Made by a program: the position numbers and the translations under genes
Part shown: positions 12,295-23,410 of the stretch, piece by piece
How positions within the stretch are numbered: position 1 is the stretch's first letter
Layout: the number at the start of each line of letters is the position of its first letter
Origin: Xenopus tropicalis
Taxonomy: Eukaryota > Chordata > Amphibia > Anura > Pipidae
Assembly: GCF_000004195.4 (NCBI RefSeq)
Contig: NC_030680.2
Span: forward strand, 5,204,437 to 5,268,436
Length of the DNA stretch: 64,000 nt
Direction of reading: 5' to 3'
The notes under the pieces: model-generated
The model's database searches: none
Told to the model about the DNA's origin: nothing
The model's input: only the letters and a program-made list of their open reading frames with translations

Positions 12295-13435
12295 AGAGAC
12301 AGGGGAAAGTGTTGGAAGGGTTACTGCCTGCCCTGCTCTCATTTCCCTACAGAAATAGGGGTTGGTAGCACTAGGTAGGTACTTAATATATAGGGGCAGA
12401 GACAGGGGAAAGTGTTGGAAGGGTTACTGCCTGCCCTGCTCTCATTTCCCTACAGAAATAGGGGTTGGTAGCACTAGGTAGGTACCTAATATATAGGGGC
12501 AGAGACAGGGGAAAGTGTTGGAAGGGTTACTGCCTGCCCTGCTCTCATTTCCCTACAGAAATAGGGGTTGGTAGCACTAGGTAGGTACCTAATATATAGG
12601 GGCAGAGACAGGGGAAAGTGTTGGAAGGGTTACTGCCTGCCCTGCTCTCATTTCCTTACAGAAATAGGGGTTGGTAGCACTAGGTAGGTACCTAATATAT
12701 AGGGACAGAGACAGGGGAAAGTGTTGGAAGGGTTACTGCCTGCCCTGCTCTCATTTCCCTACAGAAATAGGGGTTGGTAGCACTAGGTAGGTACCTAATA
12801 TATAGGGGCAGAGACAGGGGAAAGTGTTGGAAGGGTTACTGCCTGCCCTGCTCTCATTTCCCTACAGAAATAGGGGTTGGTAGCACTAGGTAGGTACCTA
12901 ATATATAGGGGCAGAGACAGGGGAAAGTGTTGGAAGGGTTACTGCCTGCCCTGCTCTCATTTCCCTACAGAAATAGGGGTTGGTAGCACTAGGTAGGTAC
13001 CTAATATATAGGGGCAGAGACAGGGGAAAGAGTTGGAAGGGTTACTGCCTGCCCTGCTCTCATTTCCCTACAGAAATAGGGGTTGGTAGCACTAGGTAGG
13101 TACCTAATATATAGGGGCAGAGACAGGGGAAAGTGTTGGAAGGGTTACTGCCCGCCCTGCTCTCATTTCCCTACAGAAATAGGGGTTGGTAGCACTAGGT
13201 AGGTACCTAATATATAGGGGCAGAGACAGGGGAAAGTGTTGGAAGGGTTACTGCCTGCCCTGCTCTCATTTCCCTACAGAAATAGGGGTTGGTAGCACTA
13301 GGTAGGTACCTAATATATAGGGGCAGAGACAGGGGAAAGTGTTGGAAGGGTTACTGCCTGCCCTGCTCTCATTTCCCTACAGAAATAGGGGTTGGTAGCA
13401 CTAGGTAGGTACCAAATACACAGGGACACAGACAG
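12295..13435. repeat. 103-bp satellite array, about 11 copies
   Basis: The unit carries GAGACAGGGGAAAGTGTTGG, ACTGCCTGCCCTGCTCTCAT and TTGGTAGCACTAGGTAGGTA. Spacing is 103 bp. Copies are nearly identical, with sporadic single substitutions (ACTTAAT for ACCTAAT in the first copy, AGAGTTGG near 13030). The last copy decays into ACCAAATACACAGGGACAC. Confidence 0.97.
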
Positions 13436-14010
13436 GGTTTATTGGGAGTATATAATACAGTATTGGCTGTAATATTTCTGGATATAGAAGGCGAGTGTGC
13501 GGTTGGAATACAATCAGTCGCTGGGAGGCACAGTACTTACCGGTGGATTAGAGCAAATGCTATTAGACAAATCCCACACAAGGAGCAAAGACTCAGGGGA
13601 AATGTTGCTTTTGTCCAAAGCTCTCTGTAGCTGAGATGCCCCCAAACAATGCGCTGTGTGAAAAAGGTTAGAAATACATATTTCCCTCCTGTTCAGCTGA
13701 GATTTGGTTTTTTTTTCTTAGAGCTTAACTGAGAGTCATTTCACTTCCTTCAGTCAGCGCCCCCTGTCTGTTGGCAGTAACCCTACATCATTGGCTGATA
13801 AGTCTTATTGGTTAATTACCAACCATGCTCCTCCCATTAGTGCCCCATGTCACTAGTGTCCAATCAAAAGCCCTCCCCCCTCCCACCCCAATTGGTCCTC
13901 CAAAAACCAAGTGGTCACTGGCAAAGGAAAACCAATGGGTTTCATGCCGTTGCGACCACAAGGGGGAGTTCAAGAGCACTATGGCTTGACGCAGGACATA
14001 GCGGTAACCC
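13436..14010. other. unique intergenic sequence
   Basis: No gene or repeat recognised. Contains CCAAT/ATTGG words at several positions around 13800-13930, but no promoter-like architecture I can defend. Confidence 0.45.
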
Positions 14011-14657
14011 TGTAACTGGAGGAGTCCCAAGCCGGACTTGGATTTCTTACTATTGAGTGCTATTCTGATACCTACTGGGAGCTGCTATCTTGCTCCCTTC
14101 CCATTGTTCTGCTGATCGGCTGCTGGGGGTGAGGGGGGGGGTATCACTCCAACTTGCAGCGCAGCAGTAAAGTGTGCCTGAGTCTGAGCTTTCAGCCAGC
14201 GCTACACATTAGAACTGCTTTCAGCTAACCTATTGTTTCTCCTACTCCCATGTAACTGGAGGAGTCCCAAGCCGGACTTGGATTTCTTACTATTGAGTGC
14301 TATTCTGATACCTACTGGGAGCTGTTATCTTGCTCCCTTCCCATTGTTCTGCTGATCGGCTGCTGGGGGTGAGGGGGGGGCGGGATATCGCTCCAACTTG
14401 CAGCGCAGCAGTAAAGTGTGCCTGAGTCTGAGCTTTCAGCCAGCGCTACACATTAGAACTGCTTTCAGCTAACCTATTGTTTCTCCTACTCCCATGTAAC
14501 TGGAGGAGTCCCAAGCCGGACTTGGATTTCTTACTATTGAGTGCTATTCTGATACCTACTGGGAGCTGCTATCTTGCTCCCTTCCCATTGTTCTGCTGAT
14601 CGGCTGCTGGGGGTGAGGGGGGGGGATATCACTCCAACTTGCAGCGCAGCAGTAAAG
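14011..14657 (+). repeat. 240-bp tandem repeat (family D), 2.7 copies
   Basis: Units start TGTAACTGGAGGAGTCCCAA at 14011, 14251 and 14495. Each has a variable G run after GGCTGCTGGGGGTGAGG. The same family in reverse orientation, with 239-bp spacing, lies at 39116-39530. Confidence 0.95.
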
Positions 14658-15532
14658 CGAGACTGAAGTTTATCAGAGCACAGGTGAGAAATGAACAATG
14701 AAACCTTAAGGAAGGCTGAAGCTCTGGGACAGAATATGAATAGATTGTCAGTATGGCAGCCATACTGTATCCGTATAATAAACGATAAATACTAATTATA
14801 AAGCCATTCAGACTCAGTAGCTCCCCCCCCCCCGGGGGCCTCAGCGGCCGATTTACATGGAAACCACTCAGGAACCAGATAGAAATCTCCGCGTTGTTTC
14901 GGGGGATCATTTCGTATCTGGGGGATTTATCCGCTAATCCGCAAGGACTGGGATTCCGCCTGTCATTTCCCTCGGAGCTCGTTATTCCTGTACCTGCAAT
15001 TTAAAAATAAAAAAAAAGAAACAAATTGACAATCCCCCTCCCCCCCCCCACAGGGAAATGGGAGAGAAACACGAGTCTGATCTGATTGGTTGGGAGCAGG
15101 CGTGTTAATTACGCTAAACTGGAGCGACGCTGCCACAACGCACAACATTGAATTCATTTATAGGTTTCTTTTAATAAATCTTAATAATAATTATCACTTG
15201 GGAACTGAGAGAGGCGGAAATTTACATATGCAAATGAGATGTAGATTTAGGGATTTCAGTTAAAGGGCCAGTACCCGGTTTTGCTTGATTGAGGGCCCCA
15301 AACCCCCAGTAGTTCTGCCTCTGGACCCAGACATGCAAGTAAGATCACTGCAGAAATAGAGAATAAGCATTAACTACAGATATGCCAGCAAGAAATTGAC
15401 AATGAGCATAATAACCTCAGACATGCCAGGAAAAAATGGCTAATAAACATATTAACCCCAGATATGCTAGAAACAAATGGGCAATCGTCATATTAATCTT
15501 AGAGCATACTAACCCCAGACAAGCCAGATCAC
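14658..15532. other. unique sequence with a degenerate short repeat
   Basis: Contains a C run near 14822-14833 and, at about 15325-15530, four loosely related copies of a roughly 55-bp word including AACCCCAGATATGC or AACCTCAGACATGC. These look like an old, decayed tandem repeat. No gene recognised. Confidence 0.5.
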
Positions 15533-15925
15533 TGCCCTGGGTACCCCTGGAACTATAGCGGGGTGACTGTTACCCCAATGTTTCTATATATCTGTAACCT
15601 TGTTATGGGCTAAGGGGGCCCAGCCTGAAGGCCAGTTAGGGGGGGATTTGGGGTGAGTGCTTATTTGTGCCCTGGGTACCCCTGGAACTATAGCAGGGTG
15701 ACTGTTACCCCAATGTTTCTATATATCTGTAACCTTGTTATGGGCTAAGGGGGCCCAGCCTGAAGGCCAGTTAGGGGGGGATTTGGGGTGAGTGCTTATT
15801 TGTGCCCTGGGTACCCCTGGAACTATAGCGGGGTGACTGTTACCCCAATGTTTCTATATATCTGTAACCTTGTTATGGGCTAAGGGGGCCCAGCCTGAAG
15901 GCCAGTTAGGGGGGATTTGGGGTGA
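15533..15925 (+). repeat. 135-bp satellite array (family B), 2.9 copies
   Basis: Same unit and orientation as 6623-7165. It ends inside a unit at GGATTTGGGGTGA, where unique DNA begins. Confidence 0.96.
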
Positions 15926-16446
15926 TTGTATAGTTAATAACAGAGCTGGGCAGAGGAATAGCTTTTATGTAGCAGTTTGCAGGGAAGCAGAAAGCAGCTA
16001 CATTTACACAGACAGTAGCCGGCACCCCATGCATCACTTTCTGTTTTTTTCTGCTTGTTCCCCTGCGGAAACTGTTTCTTTCCGTGGATAACGAGGCGCT
16101 CGCGCTCCATAAAGGCTCCATTCCCATTCATTCTCGGCACATTAATTACTCTTCAAAGTTTATTACTTTCTATAAATTATTTTCCTGCGCAGCTGATTTA
16201 TCATTACTGAGAAAAAATAATGATGGAAGCCGAGTGCAGCAGCTAATAATGTGCCCGGTGATTATACAGGGGAGATCTATTGAAGGAAATGTATCAAAAA
16301 TTAGAATACTGTATTTAACTTACTATCTCCTCATAATAACCCCGTAACAAATTCCCATTTATGATTAATTTATAGCAGTTTCTGTTACCCAAGTCATCCC
16401 ATAAATTACATATATAAACAATTATTTGGTTTGTTTACTTTTTGTT
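15926..16446. other. unique AT-rich island
   Basis: No ORF of note. It is AT-rich from about 16140, including TCATTACTGAGAAAAAATAA. Candidate noncoding regulatory sequence only by exclusion. Confidence 0.4.
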
Positions 16447-17747
16447 ATGCCACTGTGACAGAATGCTCTGTTATACAGATAGCTAGAATCTCAGCCATAA
16501 AGCAGGGCAGGACTGCTGCTTACAATGGGGGGATCAGATAGGATCTGTGCCACTGTGACAGAATGCTCTGTTATACAGATAGCTAGAATCTCAGCCATAA
16601 AGCAGGGCAGGACTGCTGCTTACAATGGGGGGGATCAGATAGGAACTGTGCCACTGTGACAGAATGCTCTGTTATACAGATAGCTAGAATCTCAGCCATA
16701 AAGCAGGGCAGGACTGCTGCTTACAATGGGGGGGGGGTCAGATAGGATCTGTGCCACTGTGACAGAATGCTCTGTTATACAGATAGCTAGAATCTCAGCC
16801 ATAAAGCAGGGCAGGACTGCTGCTTACAATGGGGGGGGGGGTCAGATAGGATCTGTGCCACTGTGACAGAATGCTCTGTTATACAGATAGCTAGAATCTC
16901 AGCCATAAAGCAGGGCAGGACTGCTGCTTACAATGGGGGGGGGGGTCAGATAGGATCTGTGCCACTGTGACAGAATGCTCTGTTATACAGATAGCTACAA
17001 TCTCAGCCATAAAGCAGGGCAGGACTGCTGCTTACAATGGGGGATCAGATAGGATCTGTGCCACTGTGACAGAATGCTCTGTTATACAGATAGCTAGAAT
17101 CTCAGCCATAAAGCAGGGCAGGACTGCCGCTTACAATGGGGGGATCAGATAGGATCTGTGCCACTGTGACAGAATGCTCTGTTATACAGATAGCTAGAAT
17201 CTCAGCCATAAAGCAGGGCAGGACTGCCGCTTACAATGGGGGGATCAGATAGGATCTGTGCCACTGTGACAGAATGCTCTGTTATACAGATAGCTAGAAT
17301 CTCAGCCATAAAGCAGGGCAGGAATGCTGCTTACAATGGGGGGGGGATCAGATAGGATCTGTGCCACTGTGACAGAATGCTCTGTTATACAGATAGCTAG
17401 AATCTCAGCCATAAAGCAGGGCAGGACTGCTGCTTACAATGGGGGGGATCAGATAGGATCTGTGCCACTGTGACAGAATGCTCTGTTATACAGATAGCTA
17501 GAATCTCAGCCATAAAGCAGGGCAGGACTGCTGCTTACAATGGGGGGATCAGATAGGATCTGTGCCACTGTGACAGAATGCTCTGTTATACAGATAGCTA
17601 GAATCTCAGCCATAAAGCAGGGCAGGACTGCTGCTTACAATGGGGGGATCAGATAGGATCTGTGCCACTGTGACAGAATGCTCTGTTATACAGATAGCTA
17701 GAATCTCAGCCATAAAGCAGGGCAGTGTGCCACTGTGACAGAATGCT
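16447..17747 (+). repeat. 100-bp satellite array (family E), forward, about 13 copies
   Basis: The unit carries TGCCACTGTGACAGAATGCT, TACAGATAGCTAGAATCTCA and AAGCAGGGCAGGACTGCTGC, then a G run of 5-11. Base spacing is 100 bp and varies with the G run. The last unit is internally deleted (GGGCAG joins directly to TGTGCCACTG near 17725). The inverted version is at 20383-31195. Confidence 0.97.
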
Positions 17748-17794
17748 AATATCCTTATCATTTACAGTAGGGGGTACATTATCCCCTATAATAC
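17745..17794. repeat. 50-bp fragment of the 133-bp satellite (family A)
   Basis: GCTAATATCCTTATCATTTA followed by CAGTAGGGGGTACATTATCC is a partial family-A unit. It is fused to the end of the family-E array through the shared GCT of GAATGCT. It is a lone fragment with no second copy. Confidence 0.9.
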
Positions 17795-18992
17795 CTGGCG
17801 CTGATATATCTCCTGCTTGTGGGACAGGGAGTCAGTCAGTGAGTTGATCAGAAGAAGAAACTCAATAAATAAATCTCTTTATTCCTCCCTGTGTCTCTCA
17901 GTCGGGTGTCGCTGACATTTCCAATTTGAGTTTAGTTTTCTCTGTTTATTCGGAGAGAGAAGCAGATTTGAGGTTTAAGATCTGGGGGGGGGGGGGGGGG
18001 CAATGTTGGGCATCCAATTAAAGGCTGAATTATGTATTCAAAAACTCTTCAACTGGGGCAGCAATGCCAGGAGTGAAAAGAAAGATTCCATTCATTGGGG
18101 GGGCCAGTAACCCATAGCAACCAATCAGCAGGTAGCATTTACTGGTCACCTGTTTAAAAGCAAGCATCTTATTGGTTGCTACGGGTTACTGCTCCTGGGC
18201 AAACGTAGTGCCTTTTATTCAGGGTCGGACTGGGCCAGTGGGGCACCCCGCCGGCCCAGACCCGATCCCCACTGGTGCCCCCCCCGGCCCGCAGATCCCC
18301 CTCCCCCAATGGTAAGAATAAAGTATGTGCCCCGGGGGGGGGGGGTTGGGACAGCAGTGGGGGGTGTGGGGGCCATGACGGGGGTCCCTTGGGGGGTTAT
18401 GGGACCCCTGTGGCTGCAACTCTGGTGGGCCCTGCCCCCCCACCCATCTGGGGGACCGTGCCCATTGGTTGGAATGGATCTCAGAACGTTGATTTTCACA
18501 AGTAAAATTGATAAATATTGATATGAAATTTCCAAATCAGTTGGATGAAACCGATTTTATTTCATTTAAATGTAATTTGACTTTTGACAAATCATCTCCT
18601 TACTGAATAGCAAATCCCACGGCCTCTTGTCAGACTCCATTCGCCCGACGGGGCATCTCCAACTGTTCATCAATTACCCAAATTATTCTCATATTTCAGC
18701 GTCGGTTCATTCTATCGCTTCCTTTAAATGTCAGTCCGACTCCAACAACTAAAGGGCATTTGATCTGTAATCCTGAGCGAGCTGCCTGGGGGCTTTCACT
18801 CCATTCATATAACTGCCATTTACCGACTCCTTCCCACCTCCCCTAATGATCATCAGCGCATTCAGATTCCTCGCTTTATGGCTCTCGGCGACTATTTAAA
18901 GAGCTGTCTGCGCTGTCACACCTGAGCGGCCGCGGATATATGGCGAGAGCACTCTAACTGTCACCCGCGGCTGCACCCCTCCGGGTACCAAT
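17795..18992. other. unique sequence with MITE fragments and G runs
   Basis: Contains a 17-base G run (17984-18000), the MITE at 18105-18191, a hAT-like left end at 18220-18236 without a right partner, and G-rich sequence around 18330-18440. From about 18500 to 18960 it is AT-rich single-copy DNA. No gene recognised. Confidence 0.45.
18105..18191. mobile_element. short MITE with 21-bp terminal inverted repeats
   Basis: Starts CAGTAACCCATAGCAACCAA and ends with the inverted TTGGTTGCTACGGGTTACTG; the 21-bp ends pair at 20 of 21 positions. A related copy lies at about 59672-59747 in the SVIP gene. No coding capacity. Confidence 0.75.
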
Positions 18993-19565
18993 CCAGGGGT
19001 ACCCAGGGCACCAATAAGCACTGACCCCAAATCCCCCCCTAACTGGCCTTCAGGCCGGGCCCCCTTAGCCCATAACAAGGTTACAGATATATAGAAACAT
19101 TGGGGTAACAGTCACCCTGCTATAGTTCCAGGGGTACCCAGGGCACAAATAAGCACTCACCCCAAATCCCCCCCTAACTGGCCTTCAGGCTGGGCCCCCT
19201 TAGCCCATAACAAGGTTACAGATATATAGAAACATTGGGGTAACAGTCACCCCGCTATAGTTCCAGGGGTACCCAGGGCACAAATAAGCACTCACCCCAA
19301 ATCCCCCCCTAACTGGCCTTCAGGCTGGGCCCCCTTAGCCCATAACAAGGTTACAGATATATAGAAACATTGGGGTAACAGTCACCCTGCTATAGTTCCA
19401 GGGGTACCCAGGGCACAAATAAGCACTCACCCCAAATCCCCCCCTAACTGGCCTTCAGGCTGGGCCCCCTTAGCCCATAACAAGGTTACAGATATATAGA
19501 AACATTGGGGTAACAGTCACCCCGCTATAGTTCCAGGGGTACCCAGGGCACAAATAAGCACTCAT
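18993..19565 (-). repeat. 135-bp satellite array (family B), reverse, 4.2 copies
   Basis: Same orientation as 5581-6208. Its right end (GCACTCA at 19564) lies about 32 bases from the forward-oriented copy of the same sequence, forming the left arm of a long hairpin. Confidence 0.96.
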
Positions 19566-19832
19566 CCCTGAAGGCCAGTTAGGGGGGGATTTGGGGTGAG
19601 CGCTTATTTGTGCCCTGGGTACCCCTGGAACTATAGCAGGGTGACTGTTACCCCAATGTTTCTATATATCTGTAACCTTGTTATGGGCTAAGGGGGCCCA
19701 GCCTGAAGGCCAGTTAGGGGGGGATTTGGGGTGAGTGCTTATTTGTGCCCTGGGTACCCCTGGAACTATAGCGGGGTGACTGTTACCCCAATGTTTCTAT
19801 ATATCTGTAACCTTGTTATGGGCTAAGGGGGC
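19566..19832 (+). repeat. 135-bp satellite array (family B), forward, 2 copies, hairpin right arm
   Basis: Directly abuts the reverse-oriented array. From TGAGCGCTTATTTG at 19597 to about 19832 it is the inverted complement of about 19329-19564. That gives arms of about 235 bp around a loop of about 32 nt. Confidence 0.95.
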
Positions 19833-20382
19833 ATTTGTGCTGTTCCAGTTGCTCGGGGACCCCGAGGGGTTAAAGGGTGATTGCAGTTTACAGCCGGGGG
19901 TTAATGATATATGAGAGATTACGGCAGATGAATATCATTTCAACTTCTTCTTGTCGACAACTCGGAAAACTTTCCGGCCGCATTAAAATTGATGGTGCGA
20001 GTACAGAAGGCATAACTTTAATTGAATTTTTTTTTTCTCCTTATATATTCATAATATACAGAGGCGCCAAATCAAATCAGTTGTAAAATAACGATAAGAT
20101 TCCGGTATAATCGCCGCCACTTTACGGGCGCAATTGCTTTCCACTCGCTCAATAACGGCTTTTTTTTTTCTGCTTCTGTATATTTTAAGTGAGGGGAGAA
20201 AAGATATATATTATGTTTATGGGCGCGAGTGTGGGAATGGGGAGAGAGATAATTCCTCATAAAGAGTCACAACTTCTGCTGTTACATTGGTCTCAATGCT
20301 TGGAAGGGACGCGGCGTTACAGCAAGGAAAAGATTTGTGCCGAAAAATAATGTGCAATGAAGTTTAGTAAAGTTATTATACA
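19833..20382. other. unique AT-rich island
   Basis: Single-copy DNA between the family-B hairpin and the large family-E array. Contains poly-T runs at 20028-20036 and 20160-20168. No gene recognised. Confidence 0.45.
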
Positions 20383-21196
20383 GATCCCCCCATTGTAAGC
20401 AGCAGTCCTGCCCTGCTTTATGGCTGAGATTCTAGCTATCTGTATAACAGAGCATTCTGTCACAGTGGCACAGATCCTATCTGATCCCCCCATTGTAAGC
20501 AGCAGTCCTGCCCTGCTTTATGGCTGAGATTCTAGCTATCTGTATAACAGAGCATTCTGTCACAGTGGCACAGATCCTATCTGACCCCCCCATTGTAAGC
20601 AGCAGTCCTGCCCTGCTTTATGGCTGAGATTCTAGCTATCTGTATAACAGAGCATTCTGTCACAGTGGCACAGATCCTATCTGATCCCCCCATTGTAAGC
20701 AGCAGTCCTGCCCTGCTTTATGGCTGAGATTCTAGCTATCTGTATAACAGAGCATTCTGTCACAGTGGCACAGATACTATCTGATCCCCCCCCATTGTAA
20801 GCAGCAGTCCTGCCCTGCTTTATGGCTAAGATTCTAGCTATCTGTATAACAGAGCATTCTGTCACAGTGGCACAGATCCTATCTGATCCCCCCCCATTGT
20901 AAGCAGCAGTCCTGCCCTGCTTTATGGCTGAGATTCTAGCTATCTGTATAACAGAGCATTCTGTCACAGTGGCACAGATCCTATCTGATCCCCCCCCATT
21001 GTAAGCAGCAGTCCTGCCCTGCTTTATGGCTGAGATTCTAGCTATCTGTATAACAGAGCATTCTGTCACAGTGGCACAGATCCTATCTGATCCCCCCCAT
21101 TGTAAGCAGCAGTCCTGCCCTGCTTTATGGCTGAGATTCTAGCTATCTGTATAACAGAGCATTCTGTCACAGTGGCACAGATCCTATCTGATCCCC
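20383..21196 (-). repeat. 100-bp satellite array (family E), reverse, left block
   Basis: Eight copies in the orientation opposite to 16447-17747 (GATCCCCCCATTGTAAGCAG, then AGCAGTCCTGCCCTGCTTTA). The array is interrupted after GATCCCC at 21196 by the LINE and resumes at 28479. Confidence 0.97.
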
Positions 21197-21229
21197 ATAG
21201 GAAGAGGGTGTGTCTGATAGAGCTCGTCC

Positions 21230-23410
21230 ATGTCTGGAGCAAGCCCAGGCCCTGCTAGGGCTGGTAGGGCTCCTCGCAAATCTGAGGCCCAGGCTTTGGG
21301 GCCTAGCCCATGTGCTGAAATTTCAAGGCCAAAACTAAGGTCATCTTCGCTGGGAACCCCTAGATCTACTAGGAGGAGGAACAGCAGCGACAGTGATATG
21401 GAGGTAGAGAAAACTGTGCAAGAGGCAAGAAAACTAAAGCAAAAGAATGTACAGGTTGCAAGAGATCAGGAAGTTGGGCTTCGGCGTGGAGCAGCTTGTG
21501 AAGGATTTTCTTCCTCTGAAGGTCCCCCCTCCACCCCTTCAACAACCCCCAAACCAAAAGGAAAGCAAAATGAGAAGGCAAAGCAAACACCAAAGAAACC
21601 TGTGAGTACTAAACCCCAGAAACAGCAGGGGCAGCCAGCAATGCCTGCAGGTACAGCTAAGGCTGTGGAGGCTGGAGTGAGTGCAGCCGAAGATGCGGCT
21701 GAACTGCACAGAGCACCGTCAGATGGTACCAGAACGCGAGCAGCAAAGACGCCCGGCAGTCCTTCCGTTCCAGACTTGGTGCCAAACCCAATATCTGCAG
21801 AGTCTGAGGAGGGAGCCTGTCAGGTTTTGGGCCACAAAGGTGAACAAACTGCTGGTAAGAACTTACCTTCTTCTGCAGAGGAACCGCTAGTGTCCAACAT
21901 GGTGCCCGCTGGCAAAGCTGAAGCTGAGAGTCCCATCAGTGCTGGCAGGGGCACTGGCACCGCAGAGGTAAATACAGCAGGGAATAGCCATGAAAGCAAG
22001 CAGTCAGCAGCACTCCACAAGCAGCTAAAGCAGGCAGGTGCTGAAGGGGTTAACAACACAGGTGCAAGTCGTCTAGGTGAGCAGGCAGCTCAGGTGCAAA
22101 AGCCTCATACTGTGAAGCAGCACATTCACATGGCAGCAAGTGAAGGGGAATCGTCTGCTATGGATACAGAGGGGGAGAGCCGGTTTGAAGGGGAAGTAAA
22201 GAGCACAAGCAGGAAAAAAAATAAAAATCAGCCCATAACAGCAGAAAGAGTTGCGGAAGCTCTAAATGAATTAGCAGCTCTTCAGAATGAGAAAAAGAAG
22301 TTGCAACTGTCTATTAAATGTCTTGTTAACTTATTTGCCGTGTCTGATGAGAAACACAAAGTGGCTACAAAGCAAAAGAAAGATGCATTGTGTAGAGAAC
22401 TGTCTGATGTGGAATCCAGGATACAGACATTATTTCAGGAAGTCGGGCCATGGAAGGAAGTGTATCAGAACAAACAGAGATTCGACGCAATGCAGCCTTC
22501 CTACCAAGCCACACGCAGGAGGTACAATGTACAGACTGTCAGGCACTCAAGAACCTCAAACAGTGCCACCAGCTCAGAGAGTGACACGGAATTCACCAAA
22601 CCTTTGCCTCCCCGGAGACAGAGGGGAAAGGAGAAAGTGAACTGGCAAAATATGGCTTTCAGTGAGAAGGAGCTGGAAGAGCAGGAGAGAAAAAAGCAGG
22701 AGCAAAAAAGTTTCAAAGTGAATGTCCCGCAAGTCACCGCAGACGTCGAAGCAACCTATGCGATTGGGTCTGACCAAGACTTCCCAGCATTGCCCACAGC
22801 AGAGGGAAAGAGCCCAGCGAGCCCACCAGCACCGCCCAAGCCCAGTCCCTGGGAGAATCCTTGTGAGCCAGAAGGGGAACCATCTACTCGCAGCAACATG
22901 GAAGTACCTTCTGTTCCTCAGGGGGTGGTGCAAGTACCTGTGGTGGTGCAAGTACCTGTGGTGGGGCAAGTACCTGTGGTGGGGCAAGTACCTGTGGGGG
23001 TGCAAGTACCTGTGGGGGTGACTGAGGAACATGGAGAGAGTGAGGTGCAGAGTGAGTCTGTGGGGGAAGTGAATGCTGAGTGTGATGGACAAGTGGCAGT
23101 CACACAAAGGGTTAATGTTGGAAGGCCAATCAGGGAGGCAGAGCAAGGGACACAGAATGGAGGCAGATCAGAGGCTGGTCAGCGCCCAGACAGGAGTGGA
23201 GCTCAGCAGGGACAGGGAGCCCAGGTAGAGGTGGAGACAATACAGGCAGGGGGTGAGACTATAGCGGTAAATCCCTCACAGTTTTGGGAAAGGAGGAGAC
23301 TCTTTGCCACCCCAGATTTTTCAGATAATGAGCCCTTCAGAAGGAAGAACTGGGTGAAAATCAAATGGGATGGTAACAAGGATGAGGCCCCCCCAGGAAA
23401 TTTATTGTAA
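21230..23410 (+). CDS. LINE ORF1, N-terminal part (low-complexity plus coiled coil)
   Basis: The first ATG lies 33 nt inside the element, and the frame runs 726 codons to a TAA. Residues 1 to about 330 are Lys/Ala/Glu/Gln-rich and probably disordered. Residues about 338-405 (AERVAEALNELAALQNEKKK and following) have coiled-coil character. Residues about 564-600 hold a short Val-Pro repeat (VQVPVVGQVPVVGQVPV). The frame then terminates just after DEAPPGN. The adjacent -1 frame continues directly into the gag-like, zinc-knuckle region. The natural ORF1 therefore almost certainly extended further, and the break sits at a run of seven C (23388-23394). ORF1 proteins of this group bind the element RNA. 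No host gene resembles it that I recognise. Confidence 0.85.
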   Translation: MSGASPGPARAGRAPRKSEAQALGPSPCAEISRPKLRSSSLGTPRSTRRRNSSDSDMEVEKTVQEARKLKQKNVQVARDQEVGLRRGAACEGFSSSEGPPSTPSTTPKPKGKQNEKAKQTPKKPVSTKPQKQQGQPAMPAGTAKAVEAGVSAAEDAAELHRAPSDGTRTRAAKTPGSPSVPDLVPNPISAESEEGACQVLGHKGEQTAGKNLPSSAEEPLVSNMVPAGKAEAESPISAGRGTGTAEVNTAGNSHESKQSAALHKQLKQAGAEGVNNTGASRLGEQAAQVQKPHTVKQHIHMAASEGESSAMDTEGESRFEGEVKSTSRKKNKNQPITAERVAEALNELAALQNEKKKLQLSIKCLVNLFAVSDEKHKVATKQKKDALCRELSDVESRIQTLFQEVGPWKEVYQNKQRFDAMQPSYQATRRRYNVQTVRHSRTSNSATSSESDTEFTKPLPPRRQRGKEKVNWQNMAFSEKELEEQERKKQEQKSFKVNVPQVTADVEATYAIGSDQDFPALPTAEGKSPASPPAPPKPSPWENPCEPEGEPSTRSNMEVPSVPQGVVQVPVVVQVPVVGQVPVVGQVPVGVQVPVGVTEEHGESEVQSESVGEVNAECDGQVAVTQRVNVGRPIREAEQGTQNGGRSEAGQRPDRSGAQQGQGAQVEVETIQAGGETIAVNPSQFWERRRLFATPDFSDNEPFRRKNWVKIKWDGNKDEAPPGNLL

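Noticed and set aside
12295..13435. CRISPR-like appearance of regular near-identical repeats
   Set aside because: The whole 103-bp unit is repeated with no unique spacers. The genome is vertebrate, so this is an ordinary satellite; the same holds for the other arrays.
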